A stretch of 64,000 nucleotides of DNA from Paenibacillus qinlingensis (GTDB taxonomy: Bacteria; Bacillota; Bacilli; Paenibacillales; NBRC-103111): NCBI RefSeq assembly GCF_013204845.1, contig NZ_JABMKY010000015.1:62001-126000 (forward strand), written 5' to 3'. Numbering within the stretch: position 1 is the first letter of the stretch; every line of letters begins with the position of its first letter. A model generated the notes under the pieces. That model made no database searches. It saw only the letters and a list, made by a program, of their open reading frames with translations, and was not told the DNA's origin. This document shows positions 1 to 7,754 of this stretch, in pieces. Both the position numbers and the translations under genes were made by a program.

Positions 1-843
1 ATCAAATAAGTTCTCAATACCAAAAGCTCGCTCACCTTTCGCCACGCCATCTTCCGTTAACGCGACAGCACGCACTTTGATATCAATCGTGTAATCCTCT
101 TCTTCTTTCAGCGTCGAAACAAAACGATCGGCCGTAAAGTACATGTCTGTCGATTTCGCAGCTTGTCCAGAAATGATCAATGGCGTTCTCGCTTCATCGA
201 CTAGAATGGAATCGACCTCATCGATGACCGCATAGTAAAGCGGACGTTGAACCATCTGCTCTTTGTACAGCACCATGTTGTCACGCAGGTAGTCAAACCC
301 GTATTCATTATTCGTTCCATACGTAATATCACAAGCATAAGCTGCTTGCTTCTCTTCATGAGACAAGTCATGCAAGTTAACCCCAACGGTTAAGCCGAGG
401 AACTCATAAATTTGACCCATTTCCCCGCTATCCCGCTGTGCCAAATAGTCATTGACGGTAACAACGTGTACGCCTTTACCAAGCAAAGCATTCAAATAAA
501 CAGGAAGTGTTCCAACTAACGTTTTCCCTTCCCCTGTTCTCATCTCTGCGATACGGCCTTCGTGCAGCACCATACCCCCGATAAGTTGAACGTCATAATG
601 ACGTTTTCCTAGTACACGAATACCTGCTTCTCTAACTACTGCAAAAGCTTCTGGCAATAAATCATCGATTTCTTCGCCCTTCTCAAGACGTTCTCTGAAC
701 TCGATTGTTTTCCCTTTTAACTGTTCATCGGTCAGCGGTTTAATGCTGGCTTCAAGCTCGTTGATGTAGTCAACGGCCTTAAGCATCCGTTTAATCTCCC
801 GTTCATTGGAATCACCAAAAATTTTCTTCACTAGTCCTAGCAT
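1..843 (-). CDS. secA: Preprotein translocase ATPase SecA, N-terminal part (cut by the window edge)
   Basis: The frame is open from an ATG at 843 to the window edge, giving the first 281 residues of SecA, the motor that drives unfolded preproteins through SecYEG. Visible signatures are the MLGLVKKIFG start, the Walker A stretch EMRTGEGKTLVGTLP (about residues 98-112), the TVNDYLAQRD segment and the DEAD-box-like VIDEVDSILVDEARTPL (about residues 207-223). An AAGGGG ribosome binding site precedes the ATG. The gene lies downstream of hpf, as in Bacillus subtilis. The C-terminal two thirds (helical scaffold, wing and zinc-binding tail) are outside the window. Confidence 0.97.
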   Translation of the reverse strand, partial: MLGLVKKIFGDSNEREIKRMLKAVDYINELEASIKPLTDEQLKGKTIEFRERLEKGEEIDDLLPEAFAVVREAGIRVLGKRHYDVQLIGGMVLHEGRIAEMRTGEGKTLVGTLPVYLNALLGKGVHVVTVNDYLAQRDSGEMGQIYEFLGLTVGVNLHDLSHEEKQAAYACDITYGTNNEYGFDYLRDNMVLYKEQMVQRPLYYAVIDEVDSILVDEARTPLIISGQAAKSTDMYFTADRFVSTLKEEEDYTIDIKVRAVALTEDGVAKGERAFGIENLFD

Positions 844-1136
844 CGGTGAACCCCTTTCCCTTGCGTTCGTATCCTTAAATTGTACCACTTATGACAGTCT
901 TGTCGCAACAAACGAGCATTCCCTTCCTTCTAAAACCTATAGAAATAGGACTTAAAAACCATGCTTTTCGTTTTTCTTAGTATGAAATGGAGAGGCCGCT
1001 AACATGCATAGCTAGGTTTATGACTTCATGTGCCGAAATAAACGGCTACGCCGTCCTTCAAAGATGGGAGCGTTTATCCAGAAATATAAGTCACATTAGT
1101 ATGTGAAACTTATAAAGTCTTTTATTTTAAAGCAAA
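844..1136 (-). other. hpf-secA intergenic stretch
   Basis: No gene is visible here. It should hold the secA leader and promoter. A small perfect stem at 1042-1054 (acggc-tac-gccgt) followed by ttcaaagatgggagcg resembles part of the leader element found upstream of fliW, metK and epuA. The match is weak, and its distance from secA (about 200 nt) differs from that in the other copies. Confidence 0.4.
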
Positions 1137-1167
1137 GAGCTTAATCCGATGATATCGAATTAAGCTC
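1137..1167 (-). terminator. Intrinsic terminator downstream of hpf
   Basis: The arms GAGCTTAAT and ATTAAGCTC form a nine-base-pair stem. On the minus strand they are followed by a T-rich stretch (CTTTGCTTTAAAATAAAA). It lies 56 bp after the hpf stop codon, so it probably ends or attenuates the hpf transcript before secA. Confidence 0.65.
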
Positions 1168-1223
1168 ACTTGATCATTTTGTATAGGAATGTTGATTGAA
1201 TGTATTAGGCAATTGTTTATGCA

Positions 1224-1772
1224 TTACATCGCTGGTTCAATTAAACCGTACTTACCGTCGTCTCGTTTGTAGACCACATTGACTGTGTCTGTCTCCATGT
1301 TCGAGAATACAAAGAAGTTATGACCCACCATATTCATTTGGAGAATCGCTTCTTCCACGTCCATCGGTTTCAAATTGAATCGTTTGTTACGCACGAGCTC
1401 GAAGTCCTCTTCTTCTTCCATATAGGAAGCTGCCGCGACTTCAACCTTGAACAAATCACGTTTGCCACCATCTTGGCGGATTTTACGATTCGTTTTGGTC
1501 TTGTGCTTACGAATTTGGCGCTCTAATTTGTCCACAACCAAATCAATGGATGCGTACATATCGGTGTTGCGTTCTTCTGCTCGCAGTAGCACGCCTGTTA
1601 ATGGGATGCTTACTTCAATGGCTTGAAGACCTTTAACCACACTTAGCTTTACTTGTACATCGGATGTAAGGGGAGCTTCAAAATACCTCTCTAGTCTATT
1701 CAACTTCTTGTCGACATAGTCTCCGAGGGCTTCAGTAACTTCAAGGTGTTCTCCGCGAATGCTAATTTCCAT
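1224..1772 (-). CDS. hpf: Ribosome hibernation promoting factor, long form
   Basis: At 182 residues this is the long HPF type, which pairs 70S ribosomes into inactive 100S dimers in stationary phase. The N-terminal S30AE domain (about residues 1-100) starts MEISIRGEHLEVTEALGDYV and carries the basic stretch RQIRKHKTKTNRKIR. After a short linker, the C-terminal dimerisation domain (about 125-182) has the usual VRNKRFNLKPMDVEEAI and ending with FFVFSNMETDTVNVVYKR. A GGAAGGGAG ribosome binding site supports the ATG at 1772. The position between flagellar fliT and secA matches yvyD/hpf of Bacillus subtilis. Confidence 0.96.
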   Translation of the reverse strand: MEISIRGEHLEVTEALGDYVDKKLNRLERYFEAPLTSDVQVKLSVVKGLQAIEVSIPLTGVLLRAEERNTDMYASIDLVVDKLERQIRKHKTKTNRKIRQDGGKRDLFKVEVAAASYMEEEEDFELVRNKRFNLKPMDVEEAILQMNMVGHNFFVFSNMETDTVNVVYKRDDGKYGLIEPAM

Positions 1773-1865
1773 AGTTAAACATCTCCCTTCCTGCTTACAT
1801 TATACCACATTCCACTTCATCTTCATAATTCCTTTAAATACCGAGCTAACATTCTAGCAAAATAT

Positions 1866-1898
1866 AAAAAAACACCCTAGAGTAGTTCCTCCAGGGTG
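1866..1898 (-). terminator. Intrinsic terminator downstream of the cold-shock gene
   Basis: On the minus strand, CACCCT and AGGGTG arms around a 14-nt loop are followed by seven T residues (the A run at 1866-1872 on the plus strand). It lies 46 bp after the csp stop codon. Confidence 0.8.
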
Positions 1899-1944
1899 AT
1901 CTTGTTGGTTAGTGTATGCAATGGCACAACACGTGCCAAGATAA

Positions 1945-2142
1945 TTATAGTCTGCTTACGTTTGCAGCTTGTGGTCCGCGAGCGCCTTCTACGATGTCAA
2001 ACTCAACAGCTTGACCTTCGTCTAGCGTTTTGAACCCTTCGGACTGAATCGCTGAGAAATGAACGAATACATCTCCACCATCTTCGCGCTCAATGAAACC
2101 ATACCCTTTTTCTGCGTTAAACCATTTCACTTTACCTTGCAT
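1945..2142 (-). CDS. Cold-shock protein, CspA family
   Basis: A 65-residue single OB-fold protein that binds single-stranded RNA and DNA and acts as an RNA chaperone. Both RNA-binding motifs are present: KGYGFIE (RNP1) and VFVHFSAI (RNP2). It starts MQGKVKWFNAEKG. An in-frame GTG three codons upstream is only two bases from the AAAGGA sequence, so I prefer the ATG at 2142 with about 11 nt spacing. The gene is monocistronic, with its own promoter and terminator. It sits between fliT and hpf, where Bacillus subtilis has no csp gene. Confidence 0.95.
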   Translation of the reverse strand: MQGKVKWFNAEKGYGFIEREDGGDVFVHFSAIQSEGFKTLDEGQAVEFDIVEGARGPQAANVSRL

Positions 2143-2213
2143 ATCGTACACAATCCTTTCGTTTTAAAAAATATAAATGATAAGAGCGAGAAAATGAAAA
2201 CCCTTACATTTTG

Positions 2214-2243
2214 ACTATACCATCTATCTGCTTGACCTGTCAA
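2214..2243 (-). promoter_or_regulatory. SigA-type promoter of the cold-shock gene
   Basis: On the minus strand a perfect TTGACA (2238-2243) is followed after 18 nt by TATAGT (2214-2219). This predicts an AT-rich leader of roughly 65 nt before the csp start. The DnaA-box cluster lies immediately upstream. Confidence 0.65.
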
Positions 2244-2294
2244 TTTATAACTTTTAATAAAGTGAATATTTAGAAAATTCAAGTATTTACATCC

Positions 2295-2475
2295 CGTGGA
2301 TAACTGCAGAAAATGTAGAATCCTGTCATAGCGGGATTCTTTACATGTTATTAACAAAGTTATTCACAGGTTTATGCACATTATCCACAGGTTGAGTGGA
2401 GAGAAATATGGATAACTCGCGCTAAAACCTTTCATTTATTCACATGGTGGGGCCAGATCGGATTGTTTATCCACG
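2295..2475. promoter_or_regulatory. Cluster of eight DnaA boxes
   Basis: Four sequences match TTATNCACA exactly: 2360-2368, 2372-2380, 2381-2389 and 2436-2444. Four more differ at one base: 2295-2303 (reverse), 2348-2356, 2407-2415 (reverse) and 2467-2475. Three of them (2348, 2360, 2372) are spaced exactly 12 bp apart. The stretch contains no gene and lies between the fliT terminator and the csp promoter. DnaA-box clusters outside oriC are known in Bacillus subtilis and influence replication initiation. No dnaA or dnaN gene is nearby, so I do not call this an origin. Confidence 0.7.
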
Positions 2476-2510
2476 GAATACTGTAGGTGATTGAGGAAAA
2501 CAGAGGATAA

Positions 2511-2541
2511 AAGAAAAAACCTCCTGCCGCGGCAAAAGGTT
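2511..2541 (-). terminator. Intrinsic terminator of the flaG-fliD-fliS-fliT operon
   Basis: On the minus strand AACCT..TGCC and GGCA..AGGTT pair around a GC-rich centre and are followed by TTTTTTCTTTT. It lies just after the fliT-like stop codon. Confidence 0.75.
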
Positions 2542-2553
2542 GGTGTGAATAGC

Positions 2554-2895
2554 TTACTTCTTCTTGTCGAAGAAGTAACTATCTCCGTCATATTGGTTGT
2601 CATACGCATTCTTTTGTGTCTTCCCGTTGTCGATCTTCGTCAATTGGGATCTAGCTTGATCACGGAATTTCGTTAGCTTTTGCAGGAAGATAGGATCAAG
2701 GCTCACGATCGCTTGAATACGTTCCTTGAACTTCTCCTTATCACGGGCAGAAGCGCCTTCTGTAGCGTTAATTAAGGCTTGCATCAGCGCGCCTCGCTGC
2801 TCCATGAATTCGGAAAGCTGCTCAATATCCATCGTGGCAAGCTCGGCTAGCGCCTGCTGCGTTCGTTGTTCTAGCTCAGAGACCAACTCATCCAT
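2554..2895 (-). CDS. fliT: FliT-like flagellar protein
   Basis: A 113-residue, largely helical protein. The N-terminal two thirds is an acidic helical stretch (MDELVSELEQRTQQALAELA) and the C-terminus is basic and polar (DNGKTQKNAYDNQYDG). Sequence alone gives little. The call rests on position: it overlaps the end of fliS by 8 bp, so it is translationally coupled, and it is the last gene of the fliD-fliS cluster, as fliT is in Bacillus subtilis. FliT proteins are chaperones for the filament cap protein FliD. A different flagellar chaperone is possible. Confidence 0.7.
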   Translation of the reverse strand: MDELVSELEQRTQQALAELATMDIEQLSEFMEQRGALMQALINATEGASARDKEKFKERIQAIVSLDPIFLQKLTKFRDQARSQLTKIDNGKTQKNAYDNQYDGDSYFFDKKK

Positions 2896-3298
2896 GGGAA
2901 GCTCCAGCAGGTGCAGTACTTGCTGCGCCGCTTTTAACTTGTAATGCAGCTTGCACCCAAGTTTCTTTCAACTGAATCAGAAATCCTAACACTTCTTCAG
3001 CTGGCTCCACTGATTTTTTCATATTAGCCTCAATTAAACGATGATTGAAGTACTCATATAAACGCAACAACTCAACGGCAATTGGAGCATTACGATCAAT
3101 CGTGATGGAGAACTCGCTAATAATGTCCTGTACCTTGACTAGGTTGGTGTTAGCGTCTTGGTAGTTGGTATTTTTCAAAGCCTCTATACCCGCACGGCAA
3201 AAACGAATAGCCCCATCACAAAGCATAATTAACAATTGCGCGGGGGTTGCTGTTTGAACAGTGTTCTCCAAGTATTTATTACGTTGGGCTTGAATCAT
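2888..3298 (-). CDS. fliS: Flagellin export chaperone FliS
   Basis: A 136-residue helical protein. It has the usual family start (NKYLENTVQTATPAQLLIMLCDGAIRF, within residues 7-33) and the conserved core LVKVQDIISEFSITID. FliS binds the C-terminus of newly made flagellin, keeps it unfolded and delivers it to the export gate. In Bacillus subtilis it also cooperates with FliW. The last ~20 residues (SGAASTAPAGASHG) are a low-complexity tail. The gene follows fliD by 34 bp and overlaps the fliT-like gene. Confidence 0.95.
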   Translation of the reverse strand: MIQAQRNKYLENTVQTATPAQLLIMLCDGAIRFCRAGIEALKNTNYQDANTNLVKVQDIISEFSITIDRNAPIAVELLRLYEYFNHRLIEANMKKSVEPAEEVLGFLIQLKETWVQAALQVKSGAASTAPAGASHG

Positions 3299-3332
3299 GG
3301 ATATTTCCCCCTAGTTTAAAGTAGGACTCTTA

Positions 3333-5261
3333 CTAGCCCATTTGCTGTGTTAGTTGTGCACTTTGTGCCGTCATTTGATTCATGTACTTTTCCATCGCTG
3401 TGAATTGTTTATAGTAGCGAGTTTCAAGTGCTTTTAGCTTGTCTGTAAAATTATCGATGCGTTCGTTCATATCTTCTAACGTCTCACCCATGAGATAACT
3501 TGAATCGGCACTATTCGTAATACCTGCTTTAGCCGTGATATTCTTGAACACAGCATCAGCTTGGTCAGAAAGACGTCTTGCCAAACCGTCACCTTTATTC
3601 GAATCTTTGAGACCATCGTTCGCGTTAAACAACGCCATCACTTCATCCGGCTTCTCTGCTATCGCTTTCTTCAACTTGTCTTCATCAATATAGATTTTAC
3701 CATTCTCTAAATAGCTACCCGAAATACTCTTACCACTAACAATGGCTGTTGATATCCCGATCTGAGAAAGGGTCTTCGCATTGCCAACAGGAAGCCCCTC
3801 GACAGTACTTGAAAAAGCTATCCTGAAATTAGTTAATCCACTTGTAAGTAATGGATCCCTGCGGAGCATACCGCTTTTTGCTTTTGTTTCCCAAATTGTG
3901 ATCTGATCTTCCTTCATAGATTCTCGCTGCTCGTCAGTTAGTGGAGTGAAATCCTTATATTTCTTTTCGGAAGTCTTCGTATTTACCGTGTCAATAAGCT
4001 CGTTATATTTATCTACAAACGATTTGATGGAGTTGAAGACGGTATCCACATCACGTGTGTTTGTGATATTAACTACGGTTGTTGGTGAAGCTTTTTTAAT
4101 TGTAATATTCATCCCGCTGATAGCAAAGGTGTTCGTATCATACTCAGCAGATGCACCATTGAATTCAATTTGAGCCTTTTGCCCTGTAATGCGGAAAGAA
4201 GCATAATCTTTCCCTGGAGCAGGTGATGAAATTGGCGCAGTTACCCCTAATTTATCAAGAAGGTTGTAGGAATCTGCTGTTGCGTCGCCGAAAGTAATCG
4301 GCTTCGTTTGGTCTGGATTGTTAAATGCAAGCTTATTATTTTCGTCTAGATACGCTGATACACCAGACTTACCAATATCCGAGCTATTAATTTGGTCAAT
4401 CAACTGACCAACAGTGGTTGTCTTAGATATCTCATAGTCAAGCGACTTTCCGTTAACTTCCATATGAAACTTCTGAACGGTTGTTAAATCTTTGTCGATT
4501 AGCGTTGTAATGCCATCAGCGAAGTTCACAGTTCCTGTCAATGTTTGGCCTTTATCGACTACATCAGTTGAGAGCGGAGTATTCGGTGTTACTGGATTGT
4601 TATCTGCATCGCCGTTTAACTTTAACACCGATGTTAGAAGATTATGACCGTTTTCATCGCTTCCCATTTTAAGATCAATGGCTGCTTTACTTCCAGTTGA
4701 AGAAGACGCAAAGAAAAATTTATCAATGGTTGCATCGTAGCTCATCGTTACGCCGGTAGTACTTGATTTACCATTAACAGATGCAACTAATAACGCAATA
4801 GAATCAGTTGGTTTAACTGTTATCGTTGCCGTTCCTTTTTCCCCGCCAATGGACAAAGTCGTGTTAGCAGTAAACGTTGGATCAATGTCCTTAAGCAAGG
4901 CACTATCAGATGATTTGCCAGTTGCTTCGGAAGTCACAGAAGCTGAAGTAGCAAGCTTATTGACTTTCAACGAATAGATACCCTCTGGTGCTGTTGCTGT
5001 AGAAGTAACTGAGAGTATACTCTCATCAGCCGAGGAAGATTTCTTAGATTGAAAAATCCCTTGACGTGTCATATCCGTTGCTGCGCTACGGAAATTTAAA
5101 ATCTTCGTATTTATCGCACGATAATCGTCGCGTTGCCATTCAAGTATTTGCTTTTGTTGTTTAAGCTTATCTTGTGGTATTTTAGCCGCAGCCATTAGCT
5201 TCTTGACTGTTTCATCGATATCTATACCTGAATTTGAAAATCCACTCAATCGTAGTACCAT
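3333..5261 (-). CDS. fliD: Flagellar filament cap protein FliD (hook-associated protein 2)
   Basis: A 642-residue protein forming the cap under which flagellin subunits polymerise. The N-terminal FliD domain begins VLRLSGFSNSGIDIDETVKKLM with the following KIPQDKLKQQKQILEWQRDDYRAIN. The middle is variable. The C-terminal FliD domain runs from about residue 400 (IKSFVDKYNELIDTV) to a coiled-coil end (MNQMTAQSAQLTQQMG). The length is longer than the Bacillus subtilis protein (about 500 residues), mostly through the central surface-exposed part. It lies between flaG and fliS. Confidence 0.96.
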   Translation of the reverse strand: MVLRLSGFSNSGIDIDETVKKLMAAAKIPQDKLKQQKQILEWQRDDYRAINTKILNFRSAATDMTRQGIFQSKKSSSADESILSVTSTATAPEGIYSLKVNKLATSASVTSEATGKSSDSALLKDIDPTFTANTTLSIGGEKGTATITVKPTDSIALLVASVNGKSSTTGVTMSYDATIDKFFFASSSTGSKAAIDLKMGSDENGHNLLTSVLKLNGDADNNPVTPNTPLSTDVVDKGQTLTGTVNFADGITTLIDKDLTTVQKFHMEVNGKSLDYEISKTTTVGQLIDQINSSDIGKSGVSAYLDENNKLAFNNPDQTKPITFGDATADSYNLLDKLGVTAPISSPAPGKDYASFRITGQKAQIEFNGASAEYDTNTFAISGMNITIKKASPTTVVNITNTRDVDTVFNSIKSFVDKYNELIDTVNTKTSEKKYKDFTPLTDEQRESMKEDQITIWETKAKSGMLRRDPLLTSGLTNFRIAFSSTVEGLPVGNAKTLSQIGISTAIVSGKSISGSYLENGKIYIDEDKLKKAIAEKPDEVMALFNANDGLKDSNKGDGLARRLSDQADAVFKNITAKAGITNSADSSYLMGETLEDMNERIDNFTDKLKALETRYYKQFTAMEKYMNQMTAQSAQLTQQMG

Positions 5262-5294
5262 ATTATCCTACCTTTCATGCTGGAATACTAACTT

Positions 5295-5705
5295 TTATCT
5301 CTTCTCATCGACAAGAATCCCTGCCATTTTCCAAAGCTTAGCTACAAAATCCAAACTCTTTTCTGGCGGAATTTCACGAATCGTTTCGCCTGTATCTTTA
5401 TCTAACACTTTTACGGAGATTAACTTCGTTTTTTGGTGGATAGAAAACTCAAGCGAAGTTGTTCTTCCTTGCATGGCTTTGATCGCGTGCTCAATCGCTC
5501 TAACGACTTGCGCGTCACTAATAGTGACATTCTCACCTTGTAATTCCGCTTGTTTGAGATCCGTAGTATTCGTAAAATTGGATGCAATGATTGCTGCTGC
5601 ACTACTCGTTCCGATCTCATCCACTTTATGAACTTTTACCGGTTCAGGAGAAGGTCTGCTATCTCCCGAACTTCCAAAACCACTTACAGGGTTATTAATA
5701 CTCAT
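5295..5705 (-). CDS. flaG: FlaG family flagellar protein
   Basis: A 136-residue protein with a polar N-terminus (about 1-60) and the FlaG domain at about 75-136: FSIHQKTKLISVKVLDKDTGETIREIPPEKSLDFVAKLW. This is the family of Bacillus subtilis YvyC, encoded just before fliD. In other bacteria FlaG affects filament length. The start is the ATG at 5705, with GGAGG nine nt upstream. That ribosome binding site lies inside a long palindrome (5711-5758), described separately. Confidence 0.92.
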   Translation of the reverse strand: MSINNPVSGFGSSGDSRPSPEPVKVHKVDEIGTSSAAAIIASNFTNTTDLKQAELQGENVTISDAQVVRAIEHAIKAMQGRTTSLEFSIHQKTKLISVKVLDKDTGETIREIPPEKSLDFVAKLWKMAGILVDEKR

Positions 5706-5710
5706 AGAAA

Positions 5711-5769
5711 CAACCTCCAGCCGAAGATATATATATCATATATATCGGATGGAGGTTGTTGATGTGTAA
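5711..5769 (-). promoter_or_regulatory. Palindrome overlapping a SigD-like promoter and the flaG ribosome binding site
   Basis: CAACCTCCA (5711-5719) and TGGAGGTTG (5750-5758) are perfect outer arms. Inside them CCGA/TCGG and alternating AT give a near-continuous 48-bp palindrome. On the minus strand the 3' arm contains GGAGG, the flaG ribosome binding site. The same block contains TCCGATAT (5742-5749), one base off the SigD -10 consensus GCCGATAT, with TTAC (5766-5769) 16 nt upstream. Transcripts reading through from the glycosyltransferase gene would contain the full hairpin. Transcripts starting from the predicted promoter would lack its 5' arm. Confidence 0.55.
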
Positions 5770-5829
5770 TAGACTCAACATAAATATTTAAAAAATATCT
5801 ATATATTCTCACAGTTCAAAAAAAGTTCA

Positions 5830-7695
5830 CTATATTTGAGTTTTCAAATGTTCGTAGTAATTTTGAATATTACTTTTATCATTAAGATAAACCATAGAAT
5901 GTTCATTGCTCAAACAATATTTATAAGCTCTATCAAGCAATTCAAGTGGTTTAGCACTTTCTACTCTCTTGTAAAATACATTTATCGAAAGAGCAACTAA
6001 AGTTAGAGTTTTTACGCAAAGTTTTGTATACATCTCACCAAAGAGAGTAAAATCATCTATACATAACTCTAGATTTCGAAAAATATTTAAAAAACCATCA
6101 TGTTGCTCTAATCTACCCTCAATTGTCGCATAATAAGGAATATTAATTTGATCCCCTATTTCTGCCTCTTCAGTTTCATTTTTTTCTGCTTTACCTTCAT
6201 AAATAAACATAAGGTCGGTACCTTCCACATTACCGAATTGACTCAAAAGCAATTCCCAATACATATGGGGATACCAGAAACATATGCTGTTATTTTGATT
6301 TTCAATTATATATTCAATCCCTTTATATTGCTTAAGCATCTCCCTGTTAAATATAATACCCGACATATAATTAGAGGTAAGCATATACGTTAACATTGCA
6401 TCTTTGCCCTGCTTTGCCAGTCTGTAGGAAGGCGGCCTACTTTGAATTGAGGTAGATGTTCTCAATATTGCTAGGGAGTCTTGGGATTGATTTAATATAT
6501 TCATTATTTTATCAATAACATGAAAGTTCACCATATCTTCATCACTCAATAGTAAAATGAATTTCCCTCTTGCTAATTCACATACCTTGCATAAGTTTAT
6601 AGCAAATCCTTGATTCTCTTCAAACTCAAAATACGTCAATCTCGCATCGGTAATATCATCCCTAATATGGTTATAATAAGTCTTTGTCATATTTTGGGTT
6701 CCATTATTAGAAAGGATGATTTCAATTTCTTCATCATATGAAGTTTGTAGTAACTGTACTATATTTTCAAGAGCTCTGTTACCTCTGTTATAACTTGGAA
6801 TACAAATACTAAGAAGAACATTATCACCATATCTGTTTTCTTTAACAATTCGAAGATTGTGAATATTATCTATACTATTTTGAGGAGTGTAACTATTATC
6901 TAATAGATTAATTATATTTCTGGGAATATATGCATTTTTGCCGCTAAAATACTTTTCCATGCTAATAAAACTATCAAAAATAACTACATTAGAAATAAGA
7001 TATTCATTTAAAAGAGCTCCTTGCAAGCAAGAAAGAAATTTCTGTATATCGTTTAATACAATATACGTTTTCCTATTAGCCTTTTTAATAACATTAGTAT
7101 AAGTAAGTACACTCTTCCAATCCCAATCTTCTATTAGTAAATAGTCGGAAAAGTCATCATCAGCTTGTATTACAGGTATAATTTCATACTTAAATAGTAC
7201 AACTTTTTCTTTTATAAGCTTTTCTTCTTTGTCATACATATAATATTCATTCGGAACTCCAGTCGGTAGGATCCAAAATGATAACTTCTCGAAATTAACT
7301 GCTTCCTTTATATGTTTATTTGCAATTAAAAAGTTTATGTTTGATTCATAAATGTCTTTAAATTCACTAATGTTCGGCTCAATAAAGGCTTCCCATAGCA
7401 CCTTTTCTATTTCATCTCTTGAATATCCATGAGTCTGTGCTTTTATTAACATCAAAAAGAAATAATCATACTCAGACACTCTAAACAAAAAGTATGCAAA
7501 TGAGGCATATGTATCTGCTTTTAACCTATCATCTGTTTCGAATTCATTACTTTCAACCTTTTTTATTAACTCCGTATATTTACTATGTGCTGTCTCCAAT
7601 AAACCAATCTCGAGCATTTTTTCTATATCTGATAGGAATTGATCTATATGCCTCTTGCTTTCAAATATTTTTTCATCTGCCACGCTATCTATCAC
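5830..7695 (-). CDS. Family 2 glycosyltransferase with a long unknown N-terminal region
   Basis: A 621-residue protein. Residues from about 295 form a GT-A type glycosyltransferase 2 domain: LLSICIPSYNRGNRALENI, then EIEIILSNNGT, then ARGKFILLLSDEDMV, whose DED is the likely metal/nucleotide-sugar motif. The first ~290 residues are unrecognised and contain helical segments (DTYASFAYFLFRVSEYDYF). There is no signal peptide or membrane segment, so it should act in the cytoplasm. It is the last gene of the glycosylation operon, about 60 bp after legF, and very AT-rich. A role adding a further sugar to flagellin or to the nonulosonic acid is inference from context. Confidence 0.75.
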   Translation of the reverse strand: MIDSVADEKIFESKRHIDQFLSDIEKMLEIGLLETAHSKYTELIKKVESNEFETDDRLKADTYASFAYFLFRVSEYDYFFLMLIKAQTHGYSRDEIEKVLWEAFIEPNISEFKDIYESNINFLIANKHIKEAVNFEKLSFWILPTGVPNEYYMYDKEEKLIKEKVVLFKYEIIPVIQADDDFSDYLLIEDWDWKSVLTYTNVIKKANRKTYIVLNDIQKFLSCLQGALLNEYLISNVVIFDSFISMEKYFSGKNAYIPRNIINLLDNSYTPQNSIDNIHNLRIVKENRYGDNVLLSICIPSYNRGNRALENIVQLLQTSYDEEIEIILSNNGTQNMTKTYYNHIRDDITDARLTYFEFEENQGFAINLCKVCELARGKFILLLSDEDMVNFHVIDKIMNILNQSQDSLAILRTSTSIQSRPPSYRLAKQGKDAMLTYMLTSNYMSGIIFNREMLKQYKGIEYIIENQNNSICFWYPHMYWELLLSQFGNVEGTDLMFIYEGKAEKNETEEAEIGDQINIPYYATIEGRLEQHDGFLNIFRNLELCIDDFTLFGEMYTKLCVKTLTLVALSINVFYKRVESAKPLELLDRAYKYCLSNEHSMVYLNDKSNIQNYYEHLKTQI

Positions 7696-7754
7696 CTTTC
7701 TAACAATCCACTATCTCGTTTTCTCAGAAACGTAATAGTTTATATTCACCACAA

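Noticed and set aside
2127..2357. 76-codon minus-strand open frame upstream of the cold-shock gene
   Set aside because: It overlaps the csp start, promoter and part of the DnaA-box cluster, has no ribosome binding site and codes for a low-complexity sequence.
2295..2475. DnaA boxes as a chromosomal replication origin
   Set aside because: dnaA, dnaN, recF and other origin neighbours are absent and the flanks are flagellar and cold-shock genes. A regulatory DnaA-box cluster is the better reading.
5762..5791. Short plus-strand frame after GGAGGTTGTTG-ATG at the flaG palindrome
   Set aside because: The apparent ribosome binding site is the mirror of the flaG one produced by the palindrome, and the frame has only nine codons.
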